Positions 1-11,173 of a stretch of 64,000 nucleotides of DNA are shown here, one piece after another. The notes under the pieces were generated by a model that was given only the letters and a program-made list of their open reading frames with translations, was not told where the DNA came from and searched no databases. Position 1 is the first letter of the stretch. The number at the start of each line of letters is the position of its first letter. This stretch comes from Cryptomeria japonica (taxonomy: Eukaryota > Streptophyta > Pinopsida > Cupressales > Cupressaceae), in NCBI RefSeq assembly GCF_030272615.1, contig NC_081406.1, positions 171,328,361 through 171,392,360 of the forward strand. The letters run 5' to 3'. Made by a program: the position numbers and the translations under genes.

Positions 1-620
1 ATGGCAAGAGGCAGAGGACTGTAACACAGATTAAGAAGAAATAGAAACAAATAATGACAGCCAAAGAAGAGCAGAAAATGACATTTTTCATTTATATATG
101 TATTTCAAAAACATTTAATAACAGATTCATAACATAGAGCTGCCGTTCATTAACTTAGAAACAAAATCCTCTATTTTTTACTTTTAACATATTGTTACTT
201 TGTTGTTGCTACAGTCATATAAACTTCATCATTAAGAACAAAAACTGGAAATAACAGAGCTGCCTTGTTCCTTGCAGTGAACAACCTGTTACAGCTAAAA
301 GACCTCTTATTTCTCCTCTTTTTCTGCTTTTCTCAGTTTCTTACAGTCAAAACTATTCTTCTCTCGCTATAAACATGTTCCTTTTTCATGATGCTTCTAG
401 AGTCTTCTAAATATGTATAGCAAAGAAGGGAAAACACATACTATTAAATGCCCTTAAGTATACAGTGATGGAAATAACAAGCAAAAGATTGCAATACAAG
501 TTTTGTATTTTAAATTTGTCCTGCAGATGTTGACAAGGAAAATGTAAAGAATAGTAAATAGTAGGAAAGGAGGAGTCTACGAGGGAAGAATAAATATGGT
601 AGGTGTGATTAGACTCTAAA
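1..620 (-). repeat. 3' LTR of the outer Copia element (edge truncated)
   Basis: This aligns base for base, with many substitutions and small indels, to 13503-14126. For example, the stretch ending AACTTAGAAACAAAATCCT occurs in both copies, as does the neighbouring CATATAAACTTCATCATTA. The last few bases of the LTR lie outside the window. The inner boundary next to the polypurine tract near 621 is degraded and lacks the expected CCAACA end. Confidence 0.9.
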
Positions 621-1548
621 ACTCCCCCTTAATCACAATTGTCATCTACAATACCTAAATTGTTTCTTTGATGAACAAAACATTCTTTTTCCAATGCCTT
701 GGTGAAGATGTTTGCAAATTGATCTTTTGACCTACAATGTTCCAAGTAGATTTCTCCATTATCGATCAAGTCTCTGATGAAATGATATCTTATGTCAATA
801 TACTTACTCCTTTTGTGAAAGGCTAGATTTTTTCACAATGTTATAACTGAATTGTTGTCACAATATATTTGTGTTGCCTCTTTTTGTTCATTCTTCAAGT
901 CTTTTAACATTCTTCACATCCAAGCTACTTGACACACTACCCCTATAGCTGCTACATATTCCACTTCAGTTGATGAAAGAGTAACTAGTGGTTGTTTCTT
1001 TGAAGCCCATGATACTACACCTGAACTAAAATGGAAAACATAATCGAAAGTGATCTTCCTATCATTTATACTCCATGCATAATCATTGTCAATATATCCA
1101 ATCAATTTGAAATCATCTGACCTTGTGAAGAGAGACACATAGTTCCTTGTTCCACTAGCATATTTTAAAATTTTGTTTCCAACTTGCCAATGAGAAACTT
1201 TTGGAGACACTATGAACCTTGAAATAAGACTAATTGCAAACATTATGTCTGACCTTGCAACTGTTAGATAGACGAGACTACCAACGAGTTTTTTATACAA
1301 AATTGTATTTACATTGGATCCTTTTTCATCTTTACTCAACTTCAAACCTATCACTATTGATGTTGGGGCCGATTTACAATTCATCATGGTAAACCTCTTC
1401 AAAATATCATTTGCATACTTTGATTGTGAAATGAATATACCTTTCTCATTTTGATTTACTTAAATGCCTTGAGAAAATACTTCATTAAACTCAAATTAGT
1501 CATCTCAAATTCATTCTTCATAGCTAATTTGAACATGTCAATTGATAT
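621..1548 (-). pseudogene. Copia RNase H domain and RT C-terminus (5' part displaced by insertion)
   Basis: The minus strand is open over 914-1402. It carries the hallmark Copia RNase H blocks: a YKKLVGSLVYLTVARSDI segment, then GYIDNDYAWSINDRK, then SWASKKQPLVTLSSTEVEYV. These contain the acidic residues typical of RNase H (the D of the IDND block and the E of the STEVEY block). Together they mark the C-terminal RNase H of a Copia polyprotein, which removes the RNA strand during reverse transcription. Coding sequence runs in from 1403-1548 with interruptions and is then cut by the insertion at 1549; the matching upstream RT resumes at 3924. Downstream, 621-913 is the pol 3' end and untranslated tail. 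It is a fragment, not a functional gene. Confidence 0.9.
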
Positions 1549-2024
1549 TGTTGGTGTAAATAATTATTCATCTTGGATATTATTACACCTTACTTAAGTT
1601 GACTTAGGAAATGCATTTCATAGTAGTTTGGGTATGAGACACTTGGGTGTTTGTGCCACACTGGGATAATGTGTGTAGGAGAATTTCCACCTTTTATGGT
1701 GTCGATCTTGTTGTTATACTCCATATTCAGTGGGTGATCCACCTCATGTGGACTATTATATTGTTTCTCCTACCTACCCACACCTATTTCCTACCTACCC
1801 TTGTTTCTTATTGAGCCACATGCCATGTTTATGTGCTCACATATCCCTAGCCTTGCCTATATAAGCAAGCTCATCTACATTGTTTGTATGGACAATCATT
1901 GAACGATTTGATGATCCAGTTGATCATATTTTCATCTTGATAGAATATAGTTTATTTCTATCATCTATTTTGTTCTCTCTTATTTGTTCTTTCCATTGCC
2001 TCTTGATCTTGGCAAAATCTCACA
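1549..2024 (+). repeat. 5' LTR of nested element
   Basis: 476 bp, the same length as its partner at 3443-3918, with scattered substitutions by eye (for example CATCTTGG versus CAGCTTGG near the start). It begins with TG and ends with CA immediately before the primer-binding site. Confidence 0.94.
1858..1867 (+). promoter_or_regulatory. Candidate TATA box in LTR
   Basis: CTATATAAGC lies about 310 bp into the LTR and is conserved in the partner LTR at 3751-3760. Its position and sequence fit a plant Pol II TATA box driving the element's transcript. Confidence 0.55.
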
Positions 2025-2120
2025 TGGTATCAAATACATTAGAGTGCCATTGGTTTGCCAATTGAGAGAAATTTGGGGTTTGCATTTTGGAGCATTATCT
2101 TGTAGGCAATTTTCAAATAG

Positions 2121-2180
2121 CAATATCTCACTCATCCGGACTCCTTTTTTCAATATCTCACTCATCCGGACTCCTTTTTT
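2121..2180 (+). repeat. Exact 30-bp tandem duplication
   Basis: A 30-bp unit beginning CAATATCTCACTCATCCGGA and ending in a T run occurs twice back to back without a mismatch, in the internal region of the nested element. Confidence 0.95.
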
Positions 2181-3442
2181 CGAGCAATTTTTTTTGTTTT
2201 GGGGTAAAATTTCATGATCTGTACAATAGTGCAAGATTTTTCTGATTTTCAGATACATGTTTTTTGGAAATCATGAAATCCCGATTTTTACAACTTTGGA
2301 GGCTTCGTTTGGTCTCATATGGACTCCTTTTCAAGTGCCATTTTTTTAATAGTGCATAAATTTTTCATATATTTTTCATAATCTGCCATTTGTTTGCAGT
2401 GATTTTGAGTAGAAATTGTACTTTCAGTATTTGGTCATTTTTGGCCTATTTGGTACTAGCATTTTGTTTGGATCTCAGTTTAGATCACTAGCAGTATTTG
2501 TTGAGGTCTCTTATATCTCATTTTGAGAAGTTGTAAAGTTGAAATTAGAAGTCCACTTTGCCATTATTTGCAAGTGCCAACATGATCTTTTTATGGGGGG
2601 TCAATTGTTCATTTATATCTCTTGGTGAAATTCCATTAGGAGGCATCTTCATCTGCAATATTCTATAGGGCTTCTTTGTTGGTGGCATCATTTTCATGTT
2701 TCTACATTTGAATATTTTATCATGATGTATGCTCTTGCTTGAGAAATATTGTACTCACACTATTATAAAGTGCCACACCTCTTTGTATCTTGTTTTTGTT
2801 GACTATTTGATGTAATCCTCTTGTACACGTAGATTAGGAATATCTTGTGAGACTTTGTGCATGGCTCTAGTTGAGACTTAGATTGTACACATTTTTGCAT
2901 GGCTCTTGTGAGACTTAGATTGTACCAATATTTCTGCCATTTATGAGTATCTAGATGATGCTCAAAGTAGGTTGTCTCCATGCCTGATCTTCTTTATTTT
3001 GTTGCAGCAAGTGATTCATCGTTATCGACTTGGTACCTAGTTTTGTCACACTTTGACATTATTGGTGCAACATTGGCTCTCTTTCTTCCTTATGGGGAGG
3101 TATTTTGGTCATCATCATTGGACCATCTTTGTAGGAGATTCGACATTGAGGGGGGGCTTCATGGTCTCTTCTTCTCTCTTATGGGGGGGACATAGTTATG
3201 TTCTTTTCATTCATCTTTGAGAGCATTGTGTGCTTTCATCATCTCTCTTTTGGGGAAGGGTTTTTTCCCATTGGGTTTTTCTCTCTTTCCCCACTTTGTG
3301 AGAGATTTCATTGCATTGGTTTGCATGCATTTGCATTTGTACATGGGTACCTAACATGGCCATGTAGTCAGGACCCATCTTCCATTGCTTAGTTGCATTG
3401 TAGACTTAAGTGCATTCCCCTAAGTTGCACTTAAGGGGGGGG

Positions 3443-3918
3443 TGTTGGTGTAAATAATTATTCAGCTTGGATATTATTACACCTTACTTAAGTTTACTTA
3501 GGAAATGCATTTCATAGTAGTTTGGGTATGAGACACTTGGGTGTTTGTGCCACATTGGGATAGTGTGTGTAGGAGAATTTCCACCTTTTATGGTGTTGAT
3601 CTTGTTGTTACACTCCACATTCAGTGGGTGATCCACCTCATGTGGACTATTATATTGTTTCTCCTACCTACCCACGCCTATTTCCTACCTACCCTTGTTT
3701 CTTATTGACCCACATGGCATGTTTGTGTGCTCACATATCCCTAGCCTTTCCTATATAAGCAGGATCATCTATATTGTTTGTACAGACAATCATTGAACGA
3801 TTTGATGATCCAGTTGATCATATTTTCATCTTGATAGAATACAGTTTATTTCTATCATCTATTTTGTTCTCTCTTATTTGTGCTTTCCATTACCTCTTGA
3901 TCTTGGCAAAATCTCATA
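3443..3918 (+). repeat. 3' LTR of nested element
   Basis: Partner of 1549-2024, preceded by a polypurine tract and followed by the target duplication GATAT at 3919-3923. Confidence 0.94.
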
Positions 3919-3923
3919 GATAT

Positions 3924-4946
3924 ATCACCCATAAATATCAAGTCATCAAAATATAAGCATAGAATTATAATCTCACTTTTCTCATTCATCTTGGTATACA
4001 ATATAGGCAAACTATTGCACCTATTGAAGCCATTTTGGAAAAGATAAGAATCAATTCTACCATACCATTCTCTTGGGGCTTATTTAAGTCCATAGAGTGC
4101 CTTCTTGAACTTGTAAACATTGTTTTCATTGTCCAAAATCTCATATCCAAGGGGCTACTCTACATAGACCTTTTCTTCTAATATGCCATATAAGAAAACT
4201 GGTTTCACATTCATTTGATATACTTCCCACTTGTTTTGAGCTTCTATAGATAATATTGTCCTCATAGTGTCTAAATGGGCTATGGGTACAAATGTCTCAT
4301 TGTGGTATACCCCTAGTTATTATGGATAACCTTTTTCTACAAACCTTGCTTTACATTTTTGCACATCACCATTTGCATTCAATTTTAGTTTGTAAACCCA
4401 CTTCACTCCTATCACCTTTTTTCTGAGTTGTGGAAAGCTTACTAACTCCAATGTTTGATTCTTTTCTATAAAATATATTTATTTATCCATTACATGCACC
4501 CATTTCTCTTCTTTAATTGTATCTTCAAAATGAGTTGTATCTTCAACATGTGAATATTAAGCAAAACCAAAAGTTAGACCTACATTGTTTTAATGCTCAC
4601 TTTGCTCATAAATCTCTTTTAAACTTCTATGTTTTTGTCTTCTCAATCTTGCTAGTGTGGAATTTGACATGTCACTTGAACTTGTTGAATATGGACATGA
4701 TGGTCTAGTACCAAGAGTACCAATTGAAGATGGCATTTGCTGCATGTTTGATGGAGTATTTGCTTGAGTGTGTGGAGTTGTCCTTGTGCTTGATGGTGTC
4801 CTTTTCTATTCACTTTGTTCACTTTGAATGGGTTTAGTAGGGATTACATTTGAAGGAGTACTTGCTGGTATAAAACATTCATTTTCCTTTTGTGGTGTGT
4901 TGGTTGCAACATTGATTGATTTATCTATAGTTCCATCCCATGCTTC
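3924..4946 (-). pseudogene. Copia reverse transcriptase and integrase-RT linker
   Basis: Read on the minus strand with several stops, this is the Copia RT. A KWVYKLKLNANG block and a KALYGLKxAPREWY block precede the catalytic YFDD (complement of 3942-3953, the family's YxDD). Upstream on the minus strand (toward 4946) is the poorly conserved Ser/Thr/Pro-rich linker, beginning with an EAWDG segment that in Copia follows the integrase C-terminus. It is broken on both sides: downstream sequence resumes at 1548 and upstream sequence at 11174. RT copies the element RNA into DNA; this copy cannot be translated as one protein. Confidence 0.9.
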
Positions 4947-5754
4947 TATTGGCATATGCACACTCTAATGAGACATTGTATGTGATTTAAGGTTTTGTCA
5001 TTCATAGCAACCTTACAATCCTAAGGCACTTGCAAGGTATTACACCGGCAAGGCATTACACTGACATCACCAGATCACACTCTACACCGGCACCGATAGA
5101 AAAAGAAAGCATACCGGCACAGAGGCTGACAGGATTTTTGATATATTATATTTTGTTTATTATTGTAAAAACTTTGTAAGCCGACTTGATATCATTGTAA
5201 AATGACTTTTATATATAAAATAGATCATTGTAGACATTTTGGAAGAAAGGGATGTAAGAAAAAATAAGGAGAAAAGGATTAGGTAGACCTATTATGTGAA
5301 ATATAGGTTAAGGGGTATATGTAAAGAATAGAGCAGAAACCGGTATTGAATCTGGCATTGAAGATGCTATTGTAAAGTAGTACAAGTTATTGGATTTGTA
5401 TAATCCACATTGTAGGTCAGTGAGACTTCCCATTTGAGCAGTGAGCTTTAGGCACTTGGCCCTCCTGCATGTGCAGGCCCCTATTGTAAGTAATATTCTC
5501 TTATTGGCCAGTAAGTGAATATTGTGGGTCATAAATCCCATCGAGGTTTTTCCCACACCGGGTTTCCTCGTTAAATCATTGTGTTATGGTGTGATTTTCA
5601 TGTGGTTTCTTTCACTTCTGTTTATTGCATTATTTCTTGCATATCGGTACACTATTATAATATGTTCTGCATGTTTTAAGTTGAGAAATTCTAATTACCA
5701 GACAGATAATGATTCACCCCCCCTCCCCTCTCAATATTTGTGGGAATCCTAACA
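4947..5754 (+). repeat. 5' LTR of the gag/ORF2 element
   Basis: 808 bp, ending CCTAACA two bases before the primer-binding site. It is strongly similar to 10371-11173 along its length, with scattered transitions. Confidence 0.93.
5210..5219 (+). promoter_or_regulatory. Candidate TATA box in LTR
   Basis: TATATATAAA lies about 265 bp into the LTR and is matched by TATATATAAAG near 10634-10644 in the other LTR. It is a plausible start signal for the element transcript. Confidence 0.5.
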
Positions 5755-5825
5755 ATTGGTATCAGAGCGTGGTCCTCTATTTTCAGAAGCCTAACAGCTT
5801 GAGGAAGATCTTGACACCAGTAAAG

Positions 5826-6983
5826 ATGGAAAATCTGATGAAGCAACTAGAAGCAGCTCTCTCAGACTATGATGCAGAAAAATTGAAAAACATCAAACTT
5901 GAAGATGATCTAAAGGCAGCTCAGGATATCATTCAGGCACTTCAAGAGAATTTTACCATTGCAAGAAACAAGAGAAGAGAATTATGTGAAAAGTTACAAA
6001 ATGAGAATGATGAAAAGGAATCACTTAATGATGAGATAAGCAAGCCAAAAATGGAAAACATAACAATGAAGAATGAGATGCAAGATATGACCATGAGATT
6101 CTACAAAGAAACTAAAGATAGGAAGAAGAATGAAGAAGAATTGACCAAAAGACTAAGTGATGTAGCAAATGAGAACACAAGACTTAGCTATGAAAATGAC
6201 CTTTTGAAAACAGATCTGATGCATACTCAGAATGACTCAAATGAACTGATGAGACAGAAAGAAGTCCTAGAAAGAGATCTAGATATTGCAAATAAACATA
6301 AAGAAAAATTCAAGAAAAGCTCAGAGGAACTTGGCAACTTTCTGAAGAATCAAAAACCTAAAGGTGACACTTCTGGAATTGGCTTTGAAGTTGGAGAAAG
6401 CTTCGGTACTGCAAACACTCAGGATCATAGCAAACTGGTAAGACAACCTAATGCTTATAAATTCAATGGAAAATGCTTTAACTATAATAAGTATGGTCAT
6501 AGAGAAAATGAATGTAGATCTAGAAGTTATCAGAATATCAACACACCCACCGGTCAATGTTCAAAATGCAACAAGGTTGGTCACAATTCTGAGAATTGCA
6601 GAATGAATGTGAGATGTTATGTTTGTGGAAGATTTGGACATTTATCTAATCAATGTAGAACATAAACCAGCATAGGTTATGGCAAAGCTATTCAGAAAAA
6701 TAATGTGACTTGTTATGCATGTAACAAGATTGGGCATATTGCAAAATTCTATAGAAGTAAAGGGTCACCGACAGACAACAAAAGCTCTAGCTTGAAAGGG
6801 AAAGAAAAAGTTGAAGAGGTTAAGCAAGAATTCTCAAAACAATGGATTAGAAAAGATGACCTAAATGTTGGGAATACTCCTCCACCGGTAGAACCAAGTG
6901 ATGCTTCAACAACAGGACAGAGTGATGCTTCACCAGCAAGACAGAGAAGTACTCCACCAGCCGGAAGCTCTTCATCAAACTAA
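5826..6983 (+). pseudogene. gag-like nucleocapsid protein with coiled coil and four CCHC knuckles (one stop)
   Basis: The chosen start is the ATG at 5826 (MENLMKQLEAAL), downstream of the primer site; the frame is open upstream into the LTR but has no better Met. It is 386 codons long with one in-frame stop, TAA at 6663-6665; both halves are in the same frame. The first 180 or so residues are a charged heptad-like coiled coil (many Glu/Lys/Leu/Asn). Four CX2CX4HX4C zinc knuckles follow: 6474-6515 (second Cys replaced by Tyr), 6558-6599 (intact), 6615-6656 (intact) and 6711-6752 (last Cys replaced by Tyr). A Ser/Pro/Thr-rich tail ends the frame. The role is RNA packaging into virus-like particles. 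It looks recently inactivated: one nonsense change and no frameshift. The next ORF starts about 300 bp downstream. Confidence 0.85.
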
Positions 6984-7287
6984 AGAAAATCTTCTTTGAG
7001 GGTTTGGAAATAAATGAGACATATGCTATTATTCCCTCGGTTAGAGATGAGAAGTTGGAAATTACTTTATTACCGACAGACAATGTTAAGTGAATACTTA
7101 ACCGGCATACATTTAATGTGGTAGATGGCAAAAAGACCTTATAAATTTGTGGTTTTGGCTCCATTTCATTTCACCAAGATTTCAAACCTACGAAGATCGC
7201 GAAGATTCTGAGCTACGAAATTTTGAGCAAGAGGCAAGAACACTTCAAGCAATCATCCATCCTAAAGGCAGTAAAAGGTATTTTATC

Positions 7288-10170
7288 ATGGCATCCACCC
7301 CTGCACTTGAATATATAGAAAACCCTACTATTGTCAAAGTTGTAAAAAGACCTAGGCCCGTATTTCAATTAGTTCCCAAAGTAGCAAAGAAAGATGATAC
7401 TTTGGGTGCTTTTTCTCAAATTCCTAAAGGAGTTGTTTATGCTGAAGACCCCAGAATTTACATTCACTGCAACATTGAGGAACTAGGAGATGAAGAGATT
7501 AAAACCATGTTTAAATCTGTCATATGTGATGAATCTGGTAATATAAAAGATGAACATAAGATCATTGAAACCCTAGGATTTACAGAGATCCTTAGCATTC
7601 CTAAATTCCCCAAGGATGTGATTAGGATAGTCTTAAGCAGGGTACATGGTGAATTTTTTTGGTTAGATGCAATTCACAAAATCACCAAGGAAGTTGTGAA
7701 AGCTGTCACAGGATTACCAACTACCGGTAAAAGACCAAACAAAACTAAGAAGGTTTCCAATGACCTAGTTACTCAGCTAACTGGTGCCACATCTGATAAA
7801 AGGTCCTTAAGAGTCAATGATGTAAAAGATATTAATGTAAGATTTATCGGCATCATATTAGGATATAAGGCAACTCATGCAAACAGACTCAATTCAGTGT
7901 CAAGTTTGTGCATTAAGAGTGCTTATGACATGGTCACAGATAATGCAAAGATTGATGTATGTGAGTGGTTGAAGGACGAATTAATTGACAACTTAGGCAA
8001 GATTAAGAAGGACAAGAAAGGAACTTTTAGGTTTGGAAATCTGCTAGTGTGTCCGATGCTACATATAACCAAACAGGGTCCCGATATAGGCTATAAGGAA
8101 CTTGGATATGATATACCAGTAGGTAAATAGCTAACAAAATTATTCAACAATATGGGAGAAGATAAGGATCAGAATATCCAAGACTACTTTCAAGCACTTA
8201 AGACCAAAATGAAGAAAAGAATTTGATTATCACAAAAGATTGTTGACAAATATAAGGATGAAATATGTTTTGTAATTAAGAAGGATGAGATCTGGATGGA
8301 AGCAGTCATCCCTAGGACAGTTTGGGTAACAGAAATGGGTTATGAAACGGATGGCCTTATCATTGAAACATATGCTAAAGCACTTCTGGAAGCCCCTAAA
8401 GAACCTAAGGAAGAAGTATTTGGTAGTGCAGAAACTATAGAAAGCCAAATACAATCTAAGAAGAGAGTGAAAAAGGTTGAGGCAGTTTTAAGAAGAGGTT
8501 CTAGGCAAGCAAAGGAAATCAAGGATAAAGTAATGAAACAAACCAGTACAACAGAGGATGAGTTAGCAGCCCCACAACCTGAAACTCACCTATCACTGGT
8601 AGGCACATCTTCAGAGAATGACATGCCTGCAAATTTCAAGAGAGTTGTAAGGAAAAGAGATCCCTCACCGGCAACCACACCCTCACCTAGGAGGACAAGA
8701 CAAAAACAAGCAGTGAGATCTCCGGTAAGAAAGGCTACACCAAAGAAGAAACTAACACCCAAGAAGAAGAGGACAAATCATGCATGGGATATCTTCCTAG
8801 TGGAAAAAGAAAAACAAGAAGAATACATAAGCCACAAACCTATTAAGGTTTATCAGAAGGATAAAGACAAGGGTAAAGGTAAAGTTGGTGGACCACCTTG
8901 TATCAAAGTTAAAGACAACTTAACCCCACCTCCTTTGATTACTCCACTGGCAAAAATAGCTACAAAAGATCAATTGGCTGTTAAAAGTATGGATGTAGAG
9001 GATGTCAATCCTAATCCTGAAGTCTTATATACAATGGATGTTAATACACAAAAGATCAACATTGTGGTAGACAAAGATATAGTTGGTAAGATTGAAATGG
9101 CTAGTGAGCCTCCGATGGCTGAGCAAACTGATAACACACAAGAGAAACTGACAGATGAAATAGAGCAACAGGTAGAAACTCAAACTCAGACTGAGACAGA
9201 GCGACAAATAGAGAAACAAGAAGAGCAACATGCTTCAAAAAAGGCACAGGTTCACAAAGAAACAGAGCAACTGGCCATAGGAGAAGTACAAAAACCATTG
9301 CTTAATGACATGCAAACACAAACAGACCTACCAGAGGTCACAACAAGCTTGGTTACTTCCACCAGCAGTACTTAGAATGTAGGTTCATCATCATCAGGCT
9401 AAAAATCAACTAATGTGACTGAAGTACTCTTAGATTCAATTAAAAGGATAACAGATTGCAGCTCACAAGCTTATAAGGCAATAGATGACACTATACCAAT
9501 TTTGAAGGTAATTGCTCCTAACTGTAATATAGACAATAAAGATTCTTTAGGACAACTTGATACCTTGTGTAAATATATCACATAAAACATTGAGAAAATA
9601 AAGGAAAAGACATTGAAGGACAAAGTAGAAATTGAAAAACAAAGATTCTTTGATGAGCAGATAAAGAAGTGTACTAGGGATTTTGGCACACTTCTACCGG
9701 AACTATGTAACTTATTGAAAGAGCACAAAACTCTATACAAAGACACCTGTAAGATAAACTTTTTGACTGTAGACATGGATAAGAAAATAAGCAAGGTACA
9801 GGATGAAATCAATAAACTTGCTGATAATTTTGTTAACTCATCTAATACATTATTAGTTTTTGAGCAAAAGATAACAAATTTTGAGGAAGAATTACTTAAA
9901 TTAGAAAGAGAAAAAGAGAGAATAGTGAATAAGGCAAAGCATCTGAGATTAAAATTAAGTCCAAGATTGGACTATCTAGCATCATTGCGGAAGGAAATAT
10001 CTGAGGCACTAATACAGGGTCAGAAAACACTAGTAGAGCATTTGCAGCTCCTCACCAGTACAATTAAAAGAACAGAGACAACAATAAGAGACAGTAAAAA
10101 GTTTATGGAGAGTATAAACTTGATTTTGGCGGATCTATTTCAAATTGTAACTACCCAGTTACAAGGTTGA
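7288..10170 (+). pseudogene. Giant ORF2 of unknown function carried by the LTR element (five in-frame stops, no frameshift)
   Basis: A single frame of 961 codons from ATG 7288 (MASTPALEYIENPTIVK) to the stop at 10168-10170. It is interrupted only by TAG 8128, TGA 8224, TAG 9373, TAA 9400 and TAA 9583. Residues about 1-280 look globular and gag-like, with blocks such as IHKITKEVVKAVTGLPTTGK and FRFGNLLVCPMLHITKQGP. The middle is very basic (PKKKLTPKKKRTNHAWDIF, possible nuclear localisation or nucleic-acid binding). It then turns Gln/Glu/Thr-rich, and the last 185 or so residues are a predicted coiled coil. I see no protease, integrase, RT or envelope signature. It occupies the place where pol should be. 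I do not recognise the family; the N-terminal part resembles uncharacterised plant transposon-associated proteins. A packaging or structural accessory role is a guess. Confidence 0.75.
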
Positions 10171-10370
10171 TACTACAAACTCTACTGACATCTTGACAAC
10201 CTTTGTCATTGATGCCAAAAGGGGAGTAGTGGTATGAGAAAATTCAAATATCACAGGAATCATATGCTCAGGGGGAGCACACATTTTTGGTAACATTTTT
10301 GGACTTCACATTTTTGGATACACTTTTGAAATTTCTCATGAGTGTTGCCATCAATGCCAAAGGGGGAGAT

Positions 10371-11173
10371 TGTTGGCATATGCACACTCTAATGAGACAT
10401 TGTATGTGATTGAAGGTTTTGTCATTGATGGCAACCTTACAATCCTAAGGCACTGGAAAGGTATTACACTAGCAAGGAATTACACCGGCATTAGCAGATC
10501 ACACTCTACATTGGCATCGACAGAAAAAGAAAGCATACCGGCACAGAGGCCGACAGGATTTTTGATATATTATATTTTGTTTATTATTGTAAAAACTTTG
10601 TAAGCTGACTTGATATCATTGTAAAATGACTCTTATATATAAAGAGATCATTGTAGACATTTTGGAAGAAAGGGATGTAAGAAAAAGTAAGGAGAAAAGG
10701 ATTAGGCAAACCTATTATGCAAAATATAGGTTAAGGGATATATGTAAAGAATAGAGCAGAAACCAGTACTGAATCTGGCATTGAAGATGCTATTGTAAAG
10801 CAGTACAAGTTATTGGATTTGTATAATCCACATTGTAAGTCAGTGAGACTTCCCATTTGAGCAATGAGCTCTAGGCACTTGGCCTTCCTGCATGTGCAGG
10901 CCCCTATTGTAAGTAATATTCTCTTATTGGCCAGTAAGTGAATATTGTGGGTCACAAATCCCATCAAGGTTTTTCCAACACCAGGTTTCCTCATTAAATC
11001 ATTGTGTTATGGTGTGATTTTCATGTGGTTTCTTTCATTTCTATTTTTTGCATTATTTCTTGCATACCGGTACACTGTTATAATATGTTCTGCATGTTTT
11101 AAGTTGAGAAATTCTAATTATCGGATAGATACTGATTCACCCCCCTCTCTCAGTATCTATGGGAATCCCTACA
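10371..11173 (+). repeat. 3' LTR of the gag/ORF2 element
   Basis: 803 bp, starting TGTTGG directly after the purine tract and ending CCCTACA. Host Copia integrase sequence resumes at 11174. Confidence 0.93.

Larger units (their letters stand above)
1549..3918 (+). mobile_element. Non-autonomous, non-coding LTR retrotransposon nested in Copia RT
   Basis: Two 476-bp LTRs (1549-2024 and 3443-3918) start TGTTGG and end in CACA or CATA. They enclose a 1.4-kb internal region with no retroviral protein coding. A primer site TGGTATCAAAT begins at 2025, directly after the first LTR, and a purine run AAGGGGGGGG (3433-3442) abuts the second. The 5-bp target duplication GATAT is present at 1544-1548 and 3919-3923. 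It is larger than typical TRIMs and smaller than typical LARDs. The insertion lies just past the catalytic YFDD of the host Copia RT. Confidence 0.95.
4947..11173 (+). mobile_element. Non-autonomous LTR retrotransposon with gag and giant ORF2, no pol (TR-GAG-like)
   Basis: LTRs of 808 bp (4947-5754) and 803 bp (10371-11173) share sequence from TGTTGGCATATGCACACTC to GGGAATCC..ACA. The first LTR starts TA instead of TG. The primer site TGGTATCAGAGC is at 5757-5768 (perfect for initiator Met tRNA) and a GCCAAAGGGGGAGAT polypurine tract ends at 10370. Inside are a zinc-knuckle gag (5826-6983) and a 961-codon second frame (7288-10170). There is no protease, integrase, RT or RNase H motif anywhere in the 4.6-kb interior. 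No 5-bp target duplication is seen. About 33 codons of host Copia sequence are missing at the junction, so a deletion probably removed it. Confidence 0.92.

Noticed and set aside
5757-5768. tRNA-like sequence TGGTATCAGAGC
   Set aside because: Only the 12-base primer-binding complement of tRNA-iMet; there is no cloverleaf around it.
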